Source: an uncultured Eubacteriales bacterium (GTDB lineage Bacteria > Bacillota > Clostridia > Oscillospirales > Acutalibacteraceae). From it: DNA of 64,000 nt. The DNA lies in assembly GCA_934457115.1 (NCBI GenBank), contig CAKSHI010000005.1, positions 1-64,000 of the forward strand, read 5' to 3'. The translations under genes and the position numbers were made by a program. Below, in pieces: positions 8,188 through 17,289 of the stretch. The notes under the pieces were generated by a model. The model did no database searches. It was given only the letters and a program-made list of their open reading frames with translations, and was not told the origin of the DNA. Within the stretch, counting starts at the first letter, position 1, and the number at the start of each line of letters is the position of its first letter.

Positions 8188-8985
8188 TTATTGTCTCCTT
8201 TCCTTTGACTTAATATCTTTGATTTGACCTATATTTATAAGAAGAAGTAAAACCAGTACTGATATAAATAAGATAGTAGAAAGGGCATTTATTTCAGGGC
8301 TGACAATCTTTCTTGTCATAGAATATATAGCCAAGGGTAGGGTTTGGGTTGTGCCGCTTGTAAAATAGCTTATAACAAAGTCATCGATAGACAAAGTAAA
8401 TGAAAGTACCATGCCTGATACTATGCCCGGGATAATTTCGGGGAGTACGACTTTAAAGAAGGCCCTAATTGGGTGGCACCCTAAGTCGATAGCAGCCTCA
8501 TAAAGGTTTTTGTCCATTTGCCTTAACTTTGGTAAAACGGATAATACAACATAAGGCAAGCAAAATGTAATGTGAGATAAAATAAGGGTTATGATGCCAG
8601 GCTTTAGGATGCCGAATTTATCATAAATAAAGACAAACAACAGCATTAAAGAAACGCCTGTAACTATTTCAGGGTTTATCATAGGAAGATTTGTGAGATT
8701 CATAAAAAGACGTTTGGTGCGTTTTTTTAATTTTGTTATGCCTATAGCGGCGATTGTTCCTAATACGGTTGCAGATATAGCAGAAATCAGTGCTATTATT
8801 AAGGTATTGGTAAATGCATTTATTATTTGGGCATTTTGAAAAAGTCGTTGGTACCACTTAAATGTAAACCCTGACCAAACTGACCTGCTCTTTGAATCAT
8901 TAAATGAAAATACAATGAGTACTGCAATAGGTGCATATAAAAAGATGTATATTAGGTATGTGTATATTTTTGATAAAGCTTTTAT
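8188..8985 (-). CDS. potC: Polyamine ABC transporter permease PotC, non-canonical start
   Basis: Inner-membrane permease with the EAA loop (EAAIDLGCHPIRAFFKVVLP) that contacts PotA. The open frame continues without stops upstream of the first ATG (8703) and encodes the expected N-terminus (YTYLIYIFLYAPIAVLIVFS, then the FKWYQRLF region), giving about 265 residues, normal for PotC. No ATG, GTG or TTG occurs in that upstream stretch. The best-placed start is ATA at 8985, nine bases after GGAG and overlapping the end of potB. Either a rare ATA start, coupling to potB, or a start-codon mutation is involved. Starting at 8703 would remove the first membrane helices. Confidence 0.8.
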   Translation of the reverse strand: MKALSKIYTYLIYIFLYAPIAVLIVFSFNDSKSRSVWSGFTFKWYQRLFQNAQIINAFTNTLIIALISAISATVLGTIAAIGITKLKKRTKRLFMNLTNLPMINPEIVTGVSLMLLFVFIYDKFGILKPGIITLILSHITFCLPYVVLSVLPKLRQMDKNLYEAAIDLGCHPIRAFFKVVLPEIIPGIVSGMVLSFTLSIDDFVISYFTSGTTQTLPLAIYSMTRKIVSPEINALSTILFISVLVLLLLINIGQIKDIKSKERRQ

Positions 8986-9797
8986 ATCATAACACTCCCT
9001 TCATCATTTTCATCGCTAAATTGATTCATGATACCTATACATACCATGATTAAGATCATTAAGACGAGCGAGATAGCAGAACCCATGTGTGGATTATATG
9101 AGTTGCCTAAGAACTGCATATCAATTAGGTCACCTATTAAAATATTAGAACCGCCGCCCAACATTTTAGATATAATAAATGTACTTACTGACGGTACAAA
9201 AACCATAGTGACTCCGGAAATGATTCCGGGAGTACTAAGGGGGAGTATTACCCTAAGAAATACTTGACGTTTGTTTGCACCTAAGTCTTCAGCTGCTTCA
9301 ATGACTTTAGTATCGAGCTTTGTAACTGCAGAATAAACAGGGAGTATCATATATGGCAAAAAGTTATAAACCATACCCAACACTACGGCACCTTGAGTAT
9401 TTATCATGTCAAAAGGTCCTATATTAAATATTCCTAAAAATCTATTGATAAGGCCGTTATACTCAAGTAAGGTCATCCATGAATATGTCCTTAAAAGGAA
9501 GTTCATCCACATAGGGAGCATCATAAGCATGATAAGTATTCCTTGTTTGTTGGGTGCCATCTTAGAAATTATATAGGCCAATGGAAATCCAAGCAAAAGA
9601 CATATAACAGTGGCTACTGCTCCTAAGTATATTGAACGCAAAAAAACATTTGAGTAGTTACCCACAGCCAATAAATTAGACAAAGTAAAATTTCCGTTCT
9701 TATCCGTAAAAGCAAAAATAAATATCAAAAAAGTTGGTATAACTATAAAAATGACAGTCCAAACGGCATATGGGGCTGCAGATAACTTTGACCTCAT
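8982..9797 (-). CDS. potB: Polyamine ABC transporter permease PotB
   Basis: A 271-residue membrane permease with about six hydrophobic segments and an EAA-type coupling loop (EAAEDLGANKRQVFLRVILP) near residue 190. With PotC it forms the transmembrane channel for spermidine/putrescine uptake. The start ATG overlaps the potA stop by one base (TAATG). Its last codons overlap the proposed ATA start of potC. Confidence 0.93.
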   Translation of the reverse strand: MRSKLSAAPYAVWTVIFIVIPTFLIFIFAFTDKNGNFTLSNLLAVGNYSNVFLRSIYLGAVATVICLLLGFPLAYIISKMAPNKQGILIMLMMLPMWMNFLLRTYSWMTLLEYNGLINRFLGIFNIGPFDMINTQGAVVLGMVYNFLPYMILPVYSAVTKLDTKVIEAAEDLGANKRQVFLRVILPLSTPGIISGVTMVFVPSVSTFIISKMLGGGSNILIGDLIDMQFLGNSYNPHMGSAISLVLMILIMVCIGIMNQFSDENDEGSVMI

Positions 9798-10927
9798 TAG
9801 TTTTCCTCCATTTCTTTTTTATGATGTTGTTGTTCTTCGTACATCTCGTCACTAAATGCACTATAGTCGCCGAATTTTCCGGAATATTTGGATTTTTTCA
9901 TTATATGGATATCGTCAGGCTGCATTATCATACCTATAGTATCTCCCGGATTCTCATATTCTGTCGTTTGAATCATCCACTTGAATCCATCGACATCAAC
10001 TATGATTTCATTATGAACTCCTTTGAATGTAACTGATGTGACGATGCCTGATATATGACCTTGTTCCGGTGGAACAACTTCTATATCTTCGGGTCTTATG
10101 ACAACGTCAACAGGTTCCATAGGGGAGAAGTCCTTGTCGAGACAATCGAATTTTTTTCCTGCGAATTCTACTAGATAGTTTTTATGCATTATACCGTCTA
10201 TAATGTTACTTTCGCCGATAAAGTCTGCGACAAAAGCATTTTTAGGTTCATTATATATATCTTGAGGAGTACCTATTTGTTGTATATTTCCCTTGTCCAT
10301 AACGACTACAGTATCGGACATAGAAAGAGCCTCTTCTTGATCATGGGTAACAAAGATAAAGGTAATTCCTGTTTGTTGCTGGATTTGCTTTAGTTCTGTC
10401 TGCATATCTTTTCTAAGTTTTAGGTCAAGTGCTCCTAATGGCTCGTCCAAAAGAAGTACTTTGGGGTGATTTGCGAGAGCTCTTGCAATGGCAATACGCT
10501 GCTGCTGACCTCCTGATAGAGAGTTTATATTTCTATTGCCAAAGTCACTCAAGTTTACCATCTTAAGCATTTCTTTAACAGTCTTATTGATTTCTTTTTC
10601 ATCTTTTTTTTGTATTCTAAGCCCAAATGCAACGTTTTCATATACATTTAAGTGAGGAAACAATGCATACTTTTGAAAGATGGTATTAACCTCTCTTTTA
10701 TATGCGGGAAGATCGTTTATTCTTTTATTATTGAAAAATATATCTCCGCTATCCGGTGTAATAAAGCCGCCTATTATTCTAAGAGTAGTTGTTTTTCCAC
10801 ACCCTGACGGGCCTAAAAATGTAACAAACTCGCCGGCCTTTATATTTAAATTTAAATCTTTTAAGATTGTTTCACCATCAAAAGAAACATTTATGTTTCT
10901 TAGGGAAACAACAAAATTTTCATCCAT
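9797..10927 (-). CDS. potA: Polyamine ABC transporter ATP-binding protein
   Basis: A 376-residue ABC ATPase that energises the PotBC channel. It has Walker A (GPSGCGKTT), the ABC signature (LSGGQQQR), Walker B (VLLLDEPLGALD) and the switch His (FVTHDQEEA). A C-terminal TOBE domain follows residue 235, as in PotA/MalK-type proteins. It is the first gene of potABCD, preceded by AAAAGGGG. No regulator gene is adjacent. The substrate is inferred from the operon and could be another polyamine. Confidence 0.93.
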   Translation of the reverse strand: MDENFVVSLRNINVSFDGETILKDLNLNIKAGEFVTFLGPSGCGKTTTLRIIGGFITPDSGDIFFNNKRINDLPAYKREVNTIFQKYALFPHLNVYENVAFGLRIQKKDEKEINKTVKEMLKMVNLSDFGNRNINSLSGGQQQRIAIARALANHPKVLLLDEPLGALDLKLRKDMQTELKQIQQQTGITFIFVTHDQEEALSMSDTVVVMDKGNIQQIGTPQDIYNEPKNAFVADFIGESNIIDGIMHKNYLVEFAGKKFDCLDKDFSPMEPVDVVIRPEDIEVVPPEQGHISGIVTSVTFKGVHNEIIVDVDGFKWMIQTTEYENPGDTIGMIMQPDDIHIMKKSKYSGKFGDYSAFSDEMYEEQQHHKKEMEEN

Positions 10928-11063
10928 TTATTCATCCCCTTTTAGGACTTTATATTAGTTTTCCATTATAATTAAGCTAAATGCCTAATATTTAAATATA
11001 TATATAAATTATCAAAAAGTCAATATATAGGTTAAAAACTGCGTTGTTAAACATCAAAAAACT

Positions 11064-11089
11064 AAACGACAGCAATAAAGCTGTCGTTT
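11064..11089 (-). terminator. Terminator of the P-type ATPase-like gene
   Basis: A perfect 10-bp stem (11064-11073 with 11080-11089) is followed on the minus strand by AGTTTTTTG. It is 10 bases past the stop codon. Confidence 0.8.
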
Positions 11090-11099
11090 TACTTTATGC

Positions 11100-13250
11100 C
11101 TAAGGTTTTTTTATCCTTGGTGGAATCAACACAGCCGCAATCCAAAACAATACAAATATTATAAGTTCTAGACATCCTACTTGTTCAAGTTTTGAATAAA
11201 ATATTAAAAGTGATGTAAGTGCAAAACCTATTATCATAGCTATGATTTGGATAGCCATAGATAAGCTTAAATTACTTTTTATTCTATTGCAGCCGGATAT
11301 AGCCCTGATAACGGAGTCAATACGTCCTGTGGATGCAATATATGCTTTTGATTTATTTTCTGAATTTACAAGATAATCTTTAAAATCGACGGCCGTATCT
11401 ATAGGTAATATTTTGATAGTCTTAAAGTATACGTCAAAATTATCAGCTATTCTTTCAACTGTAAGATTAGGATCTACTGTTCTTACCAAAACATTAATAC
11501 CATCATACTCAAGACGTTGAATTTCTCTCATAATCTTGATATCGGGATTATACTTGAGTATAAATGCTGCAAAAACCTTTCCGGAACAAGCAAAGTAAGT
11601 TACGTCATACCCTTTAGACTTATATTTATTTTCAAAATCTAAGGTTGGGGTACTAATCATAAACTCTTCTAAGAGCTTTCTATTACCAATAAGCATACGG
11701 TCATCATTCGACCACCCAACAATACCTTTTCCATCTATATACTCTACATTATCTACGATAGGTAGGATGTTTTTTCTTCCTTGGATTATTTCATCGAATA
11801 TATATTTTAATGGACTGTCTGCCTCTATAAGCATAGCCGCTGCACTTAGCAGAGACTTATCGATACTATTGGAATTAAAGGTCTTGATTCCTTTTAAGAC
11901 GATAGATCCCTTAGGGTAAAGGTTAGAAGCATCGACTACTATTGAATTTATATCAGAAAAATGGCGTACCGACCAAAATCCTGAAATCATGCACCCTTTT
12001 TTTAAGGTTTCCTTACATAGAGACCAAAGCTGCATATTGACTGCCAAAATAGTACTCATTGGAATACAAACACACGAGCTTAGGGCTAAGGCTGTAATTG
12101 CATACAATATATCAAGTTTTATGATACCCGCAGTTATTGCTACCAATATTGAAAGTCCCGCACCAAAAACAGCTGTACTGTAGGCTAAGTAATCGCTTGG
12201 ATCGGGGGCATAGGATATCTTTAAAAAGTCGCTTAAAAAGTCTGTTTTTTGCTGATAGCATACATTAACTTTTTGATTATATGCACTTCTTGATACTCTT
12301 CTTGCCTGCTGCACATCAGTGCAGGTTTTAACTGCATATTTTTGACTGGAGGAACAAACAAAAGAGAAATTTTTTCTAACTCTAACTGCAATAAAGAGTT
12401 TTCCTACAACGTTAAAAAACAAACCCATTACAGCAATACAAGTATAAATAGGTAGTTTACCGTTTAAAACGAATTCATTAGGAAAAATTAAAGCTGCTAT
12501 AAGTTGTATAGATGCGCACAAGCATGAGAAAGCAACTGCACTGTCGCAATTACCCTTAAGTTTTATAAGGGATACAAGGCCCAAAAATAAATCTTTATAT
12601 GATATCGCTACTGCCAATATAAGGTTTAAAAGACAAAATGATGAGAACACGACAGAAAAGTATTCGCCTAATATTAAATTAGGAGAAATGATATCCAATC
12701 TTGTTAATACTGTTGGGACTAAAACCATAAGAGCAAGAAAGGCGGTTAATATCGTCTTGATAAAGTAACTTTGAAACTTTTTATTTAGTTCAGTTTTTAT
12801 ATATGGAATATCACCTATTTTTTTATAATCATCTATAAGGCTGCTGCCTCGTTTTTTTATAAGCTCTAGGTCTAGATTTTCCTCGCTTTCCCTGCCAAAT
12901 ATAGTGAATTTTCGTCTATTGTATTTCTTTTTATTTGAATTATTAGGTAGCTCCTGCTCTTTGTTTGATGGTTTGTCATTATTATTAATTTCTTCATAAC
13001 TTGAAAAGGAAGGGCAGTCTTCAAATTCCATTTTATTATTTTTGCTTTTATTGTTTTTTGTATTAATTAGAGTCGATATATTTTGATTTAGTTTATTTGT
13101 GTCAAACTTGCTTGCATTACTATTACTTTTATTGGAAATAGGATAGACTTTAATTTGATTTTCATCATTATCGTTAAGGTCGTCTAAGGAGTTTAGATCT
13201 TTCAACAAGTCTTCCATGGAAATATCATCATATTTGTTTTTGTCACCCAT
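11100..13250 (-). CDS. Degenerate P-type ATPase-like membrane protein
   Basis: A 716-residue protein I read as a divergent P1B-like ATPase. Residues 1-125 are polar, Asn/Lys/Asp-rich and disordered-looking. Membrane helices follow in pairs (about 165-285 and 350-400), and a final pair ends the protein. After a TM segment with SCVCIPMSTILA, where CPx would sit, comes IVVDASNLYPKGSIV, aligning with the phosphorylation motif DKTGTLTxG but keeping only Asp and Gly. An N-domain-like part keeps DGKGIVGW and MLIGNRKLLEE, while the HP motif reads SP. The TGD motif reads TVD and no GDGxNDxP hinge is seen. It could be a regulatory or scaffold protein. Ion transport should not be assumed. Confidence 0.65.
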   Translation of the reverse strand: MGDKNKYDDISMEDLLKDLNSLDDLNDNDENQIKVYPISNKSNSNASKFDTNKLNQNISTLINTKNNKSKNNKMEFEDCPSFSSYEEINNNDKPSNKEQELPNNSNKKKYNRRKFTIFGRESEENLDLELIKKRGSSLIDDYKKIGDIPYIKTELNKKFQSYFIKTILTAFLALMVLVPTVLTRLDIISPNLILGEYFSVVFSSFCLLNLILAVAISYKDLFLGLVSLIKLKGNCDSAVAFSCLCASIQLIAALIFPNEFVLNGKLPIYTCIAVMGLFFNVVGKLFIAVRVRKNFSFVCSSSQKYAVKTCTDVQQARRVSRSAYNQKVNVCYQQKTDFLSDFLKISYAPDPSDYLAYSTAVFGAGLSILVAITAGIIKLDILYAITALALSSCVCIPMSTILAVNMQLWSLCKETLKKGCMISGFWSVRHFSDINSIVVDASNLYPKGSIVLKGIKTFNSNSIDKSLLSAAAMLIEADSPLKYIFDEIIQGRKNILPIVDNVEYIDGKGIVGWSNDDRMLIGNRKLLEEFMISTPTLDFENKYKSKGYDVTYFACSGKVFAAFILKYNPDIKIMREIQRLEYDGINVLVRTVDPNLTVERIADNFDVYFKTIKILPIDTAVDFKDYLVNSENKSKAYIASTGRIDSVIRAISGCNRIKSNLSLSMAIQIIAMIIGFALTSLLIFYSKLEQVGCLELIIFVLFWIAAVLIPPRIKKP

Positions 13251-13280
13251 AAAGCCACCTCCTTATAATTTAATTTAATA

Positions 13281-14021
13281 TTATAATCCTCTTTGCCTTG
13301 AAATTTCATACATCATTATTCCCGCTGCTACTGAAGCATTAAGCGATTGAATTTTACCCTTCATAGGAAGAGATAACAACTTATCACATTTTTCTTTTAC
13401 GAGTCTGCTCATTCCTTTGCCTTCGTTTCCTATTACTAAAGCAATAGCTCCTCTTAAATCTTCATTACACCATAGTGAACCCACCATATCGGTGCCATAA
13501 ACCCATACTCCACGCTTTTTAAGGTCGTCAATCGTAGAGGAGATATTGGATACTCTTACAACAGGCACATATTCAAGGGCTCCTGCGGAGGTCTTACCAA
13601 CTGAATATGTAAGGCCTGCTGATCTTCTTTTAGGTATAATAACCCCATGTGCCCCGGCGCATTCAGCTGTTCTTATAATTGCCCCTAAGTTATGGGGGTC
13701 TTCGATTTCATCAAGGATAATTATAAACGGCGGTTCGTTTTTTTCTTCACTTAACTTGAATATATCATCAATATTTGAGTATTCCTTGACAGAACACACG
13801 GCGATAATTCCTTGATGATTTTCATTGTCCGCCATAAAGTCGAGCTTTTTATTATCGACTTCTTTTATTAGTATAGACTTTGATTTTGCAATTTTAAATA
13901 TATCCATTAATGTTTTATTTTTTATATTTGAAACCATAATATAATCAATATTTCTATTTGACCGTAATGCTTCTTTGACAGCATTGCGTCCAATTATGAT
14001 ATCTTCATTCTTATTTGACAT
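13281..14021 (-). CDS. rlmB: TrmH-family 23S rRNA 2'-O-methyltransferase (RlmB-like)
   Basis: A 246-residue SPOUT methyltransferase. An N-terminal substrate-binding domain (GRNAVKEAL) precedes the knotted catalytic domain with the family motifs DPHNLGAIIRTAE, ALVIGNEGKGMSR and SLNASVAAGIMMYE. Members methylate G2251 of 23S rRNA at the ribose. RBS GAGG precedes the ATG. The exact target could differ within the TrmH family. Confidence 0.92.
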   Translation of the reverse strand: MSNKNEDIIIGRNAVKEALRSNRNIDYIMVSNIKNKTLMDIFKIAKSKSILIKEVDNKKLDFMADNENHQGIIAVCSVKEYSNIDDIFKLSEEKNEPPFIIILDEIEDPHNLGAIIRTAECAGAHGVIIPKRRSAGLTYSVGKTSAGALEYVPVVRVSNISSTIDDLKKRGVWVYGTDMVGSLWCNEDLRGAIALVIGNEGKGMSRLVKEKCDKLLSLPMKGKIQSLNASVAAGIMMYEISRQRGL

Positions 14022-14121
14022 GATATTACCTCAAATCGTTATTTTTTACAATTATATTCTATAATATCATATTTTATAAGAAAATTAAAGTAGCACAAGC
14101 AACAAAATTCAGGATAAAAAT

Positions 14122-14147
14122 AAAGCCTGCAGTATTAGGCAGGCTTT
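14122..14147 (-). terminator. Terminator of spoIIM
   Basis: A 9-bp GC-rich stem (14122-14130 with 14139-14147) is followed on the minus strand by ATTTTTATCC. It lies nine bases past the spoIIM-like stop. Confidence 0.8.
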
Positions 14148-14155
14148 GTTTGGAT

Positions 14156-14800
14156 CTAGAAATTAAAATATCTTGAAAAGAGCATTGTGAACAGCATATC
14201 GGCGACCGATGAGATTACAAGTATTATAAATACATAACCTGTTCTTAGTAAGTAAAGTTTAAACTTGCTCCAAAGTTTATCTAAACTTCCTTTTGGGAAA
14301 ATTTTGCTTGCCAGTTTTATAGAAAAGGATGCGGATTCCTTAGCTTGCAAAATGATGGCGATAGAAGAAATAAGTACCCCCGGGAGTAATACAACTAAGT
14401 GATACAAAAAGCCCTTAGCGCCGTAATGTGAGTATAGAAATCCCGCAGTAAGCCCTAAACCAAGACCTCTAAAAAATACTATCGCTGGGACTGCTAAACT
14501 TCCCCATATAGAAAGTCCCAATAAAAGCATAATAATAACAAATATAAATGAAGAGGTGAGGGAGGTAGAAAATATTTCAAAGAGGGATTGTTCAGACCGT
14601 ATTTTGAAATTACTTGCAAATAAGAAGTCTAAGTTTTCAATAATATTATCTTCCGCCATGCCGACGCAGAGCGTACCAAAAATCATACCAAGAAGCAGAA
14701 AGAAAATAAAAAATACCGTGGCTTTATTTTCTTTTATTAGTTTAATTATGGTATTTCCATTTTTGTGTTCCTTAAGTTTTGAAAATATAATTCTTTTCAT
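14156..14800 (-). CDS. spoIIM: Stage II sporulation protein M
   Basis: A 214-residue integral membrane protein with about five hydrophobic segments, matching SpoIIM. Family features are the early GMIFGTLCVG segment and FFRGLGLGLTAGFLY in the middle. In Bacillus SpoIIM works with SpoIID and SpoIIP in peptidoglycan remodelling during forespore engulfment. The ATG at 14800 is chosen because AGGAGG precedes it by seven bases; a longer reading adds nine residues without such a site. It supports a spore-forming host. Confidence 0.88.
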   Translation of the reverse strand: MKRIIFSKLKEHKNGNTIIKLIKENKATVFFIFFLLLGMIFGTLCVGMAEDNIIENLDFLFASNFKIRSEQSLFEIFSTSLTSSFIFVIIMLLLGLSIWGSLAVPAIVFFRGLGLGLTAGFLYSHYGAKGFLYHLVVLLPGVLISSIAIILQAKESASFSIKLASKIFPKGSLDKLWSKFKLYLLRTGYVFIILVISSVADMLFTMLFSRYFNF

Positions 14801-14863
14801 ATAATATCCTCCTATGTGATTGTCCACATTAGGATAGATATGTTTGAAAAATTATAAATATTA

Positions 14864-15670
14864 CTACTTTGAAAGTTCGTTTGCTCTTCTTGTGCAGTTT
14901 TCCATAGCACTTATTAAAGTTTCATAAAATTTGTTTTCTTCCAATACTTTAAGTGCTTCAAGAGTAGTTCCGCCGGGTGAAGAGACCGCCTTTATGAGTT
15001 CTTGAGGGGTATTGCCGGATTCTCTAATCATTTTAGCACTTCCTTCTAAAGTACTGCAAACGAGATTTACAGCGGATTTTTCGTCAATTCCCTGCGCATT
15101 TGCGTAGTCGAGGAGAGCCCTTGCAAATAAGTACACGTAGGCCGGACTGCTTCCGTTTACTGCGATAACGGCATTCATTTTATCTTCATCTAAGAATTCT
15201 ACTATTCCTGAGGCTGAGAAGAGTTTTGAAGCAACATCGAGTTTTTCTTTTGAAATATTAGCACTTGAACATATAGCTGAAGCACCGCATCCCAAAAGTA
15301 GGGGAGTGTTTGGCATTACTCTAACGAAGTCACAGTCAGTACTAATGTAAGACTTAATAAATTCGATTGAAATTCCGGCTGCAATTGAAATTACGACATG
15401 GTTATTTTTAACTGCATCTTTTATTTCTGTTAAAACGTCAGGATAATTTTGAGGCTTAATTGCCAATACGACGTATTCACTGCTATTTAAGACCTCAACT
15501 GAGGTTTTGCAAACATTCACCCCGATTTTTTTCATTAATTCTTTTTTATTTTCATCTAAGTCAAAAATATATATGTCACAAGGATTATATTCTTTAGACT
15601 TTAACATTCCATTTATAATTGCAGTTGCCATATTGCCGGCACCTATAAAGCCAACTTTGTTTTTAGACAT
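14864..15670 (-). CDS. proC: Pyrroline-5-carboxylate reductase
   Basis: A 268-residue NAD(P)H-dependent reductase for the last step of proline synthesis. The Rossmann motif GFIGAGNMATAII opens the protein; the C-terminal dimerisation domain has NGSSPAYVYLFARAL and VSSPGGTTLEAL. RBS AAGGAG precedes the ATG. It follows scfB by 13 bp on the same strand and may share its transcript. No other proline genes are nearby. Confidence 0.95.
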   Translation of the reverse strand: MSKNKVGFIGAGNMATAIINGMLKSKEYNPCDIYIFDLDENKKELMKKIGVNVCKTSVEVLNSSEYVVLAIKPQNYPDVLTEIKDAVKNNHVVISIAAGISIEFIKSYISTDCDFVRVMPNTPLLLGCGASAICSSANISKEKLDVASKLFSASGIVEFLDEDKMNAVIAVNGSSPAYVYLFARALLDYANAQGIDEKSAVNLVCSTLEGSAKMIRESGNTPQELIKAVSSPGGTTLEALKVLEENKFYETLISAMENCTRRANELSK

Positions 15671-15683
15671 GGTTCATTACTCC

Positions 15684-17048
15684 TTAATCTTCATTGCTAA
15701 GTGCTGCTTTTATCATAATAGCACATTCTAAACGTTTCTTTTCGAGTTCACAAGCTATTTTATGAGGCTTTTTGGTATCTCCCTCATATTCAAAGTTGTT
15801 GGCATTGCAACCGCCGCTGCAATAGAATTTTGCCCAACAATTTTTACAATCCGGTTTTGTATATATATTGGTTTTAGCAAATTCATCTTTTATATCAAAG
15901 GAGAATGTGCCATCATTTAAATTGCCCATTTTCCAATCATCATTTCCAACAAACTGGTGGCATGGGAATATATCACCTTGAGGTGTTATAGCTACATATT
16001 CGTTTCCGCAGCTGCATCCTCTAAGACGTTTTATAGCACAAGGACCTTGATCCAAGTCTATCATGAAGTGGAAGAAATTAAAGTTTTTGCCGTTTTTCTT
16101 GTATTCTATGATTTTCTTTGCTAATGTTTCATACTCTTCAAAGACTCTTTCGAGATCTTCCTCTTTTATTGAGTAGCTAAGTTTAGGGTCTGAAACGACA
16201 GGTTCTATAGATAATTGATCGAAACCTAAGTCCAACATATGAAGAACATCATTTGTAAAGTCTAGGTTATGCTTTGTAAATGTACCTCTAACATAGTAGT
16301 CTTTATCCTTGCGATTAGCAACAAGTTTTTGGTATTTGGGGACAATTGTATCATATGAACCCTTTTGATTAGGAGTAACTCTCAAGCGGTCGTTTACTTC
16401 TTTCCTTCCGTCTAATGATAGAACCACGTTAGACATTTCCTTATTGATAAAATCAATTTTATCGTCAGTGAGCAGTAAACCATTGGTTGTTATAGTGAAT
16501 CTAAAGTTTTTGTTATATTGTTTTTCAAGGCTTCTTGCATATTCAACTACTTTTTTGACAGTTTCAAAATTCATTAATGGTTCTCCACCAAAGAAGTCGA
16601 CCTCTAAATTATGCCTTGAGCCTGAGTTTTTAATTAGAAAATCAATAGCCTTTTTAGCAGTTTCAAAAGACATAAGCATTCTGCCCTTACCAAAGTCACC
16701 CTTGGCAGCAAAACAATATTCACACCTTAGGTTGCAATCGTGTGATATATTTAGACACATTGCTTTGATAGGAGAATTTATCATTTTATTTGCAAAACAT
16801 TCATAGCAATCTTCAGAGAAGAGTTGCTCTTTACCGCAAAGGTCTTTAAGTTCATTGTATGTTTCAAGTATTTCATCACTGTTATACTTATTTTTTAATT
16901 GTTCAATAGTTTCAGCGGTTAGCTCATTGTTAGGGCTTTTTTCCATTTCATCAAGGATGTCATATGACAAATCATCTAAAAGGTGTACAGCACCGCTGTT
17001 TACGTCAAGTGCAATGTTATATCCGTTTAATTTATATTTATGTATCAT
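15684..17048 (-). CDS. scfB: SCIFF ranthipeptide maturase, radical SAM/SPASM
   Basis: A 454-residue radical SAM enzyme that installs thioether cross-links in the SCIFF peptide. An N-terminal peptide-recognition region (about 1-90, starting HKYKLNGYNIALDVNSGAVH) resembles a RiPP recognition element. The SAM cluster motif is CNLRCEYC, followed by FFGGEPLMNF. A C-terminal SPASM domain carries the auxiliary-cluster cysteines (CSCGNEY, FPCHQF, CKNCW, CSGGC). It is downstream of the precursor gene scfA, with a terminator-like hairpin between them. Members of this pair are near-universal in Clostridia; their role is not settled. Confidence 0.95.
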   Translation of the reverse strand: MIHKYKLNGYNIALDVNSGAVHLLDDLSYDILDEMEKSPNNELTAETIEQLKNKYNSDEILETYNELKDLCGKEQLFSEDCYECFANKMINSPIKAMCLNISHDCNLRCEYCFAAKGDFGKGRMLMSFETAKKAIDFLIKNSGSRHNLEVDFFGGEPLMNFETVKKVVEYARSLEKQYNKNFRFTITTNGLLLTDDKIDFINKEMSNVVLSLDGRKEVNDRLRVTPNQKGSYDTIVPKYQKLVANRKDKDYYVRGTFTKHNLDFTNDVLHMLDLGFDQLSIEPVVSDPKLSYSIKEEDLERVFEEYETLAKKIIEYKKNGKNFNFFHFMIDLDQGPCAIKRLRGCSCGNEYVAITPQGDIFPCHQFVGNDDWKMGNLNDGTFSFDIKDEFAKTNIYTKPDCKNCWAKFYCSGGCNANNFEYEGDTKKPHKIACELEKKRLECAIMIKAALSNED

Positions 17049-17089
17049 TTAAATAGGTCCTTCCTTATTTACTTATCAAAGCTTTACAA

Positions 17090-17124
17090 AATTATAAGGG
17101 ACAGCCTCACTGCCCCTTATAATT
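17090..17124 (-). terminator. Hairpin between scfA and scfB
   Basis: A 15-bp stem with one mismatch (17090-17104 with 17110-17124) and a 5-nt loop lies 11 bases past the scfA stop, followed on the minus strand by AATTTTGT. The tail is weak, which suggests a partial terminator or RNA-processing barrier that keeps precursor mRNA above maturase mRNA. Confidence 0.6.
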
Positions 17125-17135
17125 AAAAGTAAAAA

Positions 17136-17273
17136 TTATTTTTCACATTTTTGGTTTGCAACTGTACAAGAGGTCTTGCAAGCTGATTGGCAGGAAGCTT
17201 GGCATTCGCCGCAGCCGCCTTTATTAGCGCTTTCTTTTAAATTAGCATTATTCAAAGTTTTAATATGTTTCAT
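17136..17273 (-). CDS. scfA: SCIFF six-cysteine ranthipeptide precursor
   Basis: A 45-residue peptide with exactly six cysteines (Cys21, 24, 28, 32, 36, 43), the defining trait of SCIFF (six Cys in forty-five). It opens MKHIKTLN and contains GGCGECQ and SACKTSC, nearly the family consensus. AGGAGG lies six bases before the ATG. ScfB links cysteines to downstream residues through thioether bonds. The gene sits between the TIGR04086-type protein and scfB, its usual context. Confidence 0.95.
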   Translation of the reverse strand: MKHIKTLNNANLKESANKGGCGECQASCQSACKTSCTVANQKCEK

Positions 17274-17289
17274 TTTTATTCCTCCTAAT

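Noticed and set aside
8669..8857. Separate 62-codon minus-strand ORF overlapping potC
   Set aside because: It is out of frame with the conserved PotC sequence, which continues unbroken through this region.
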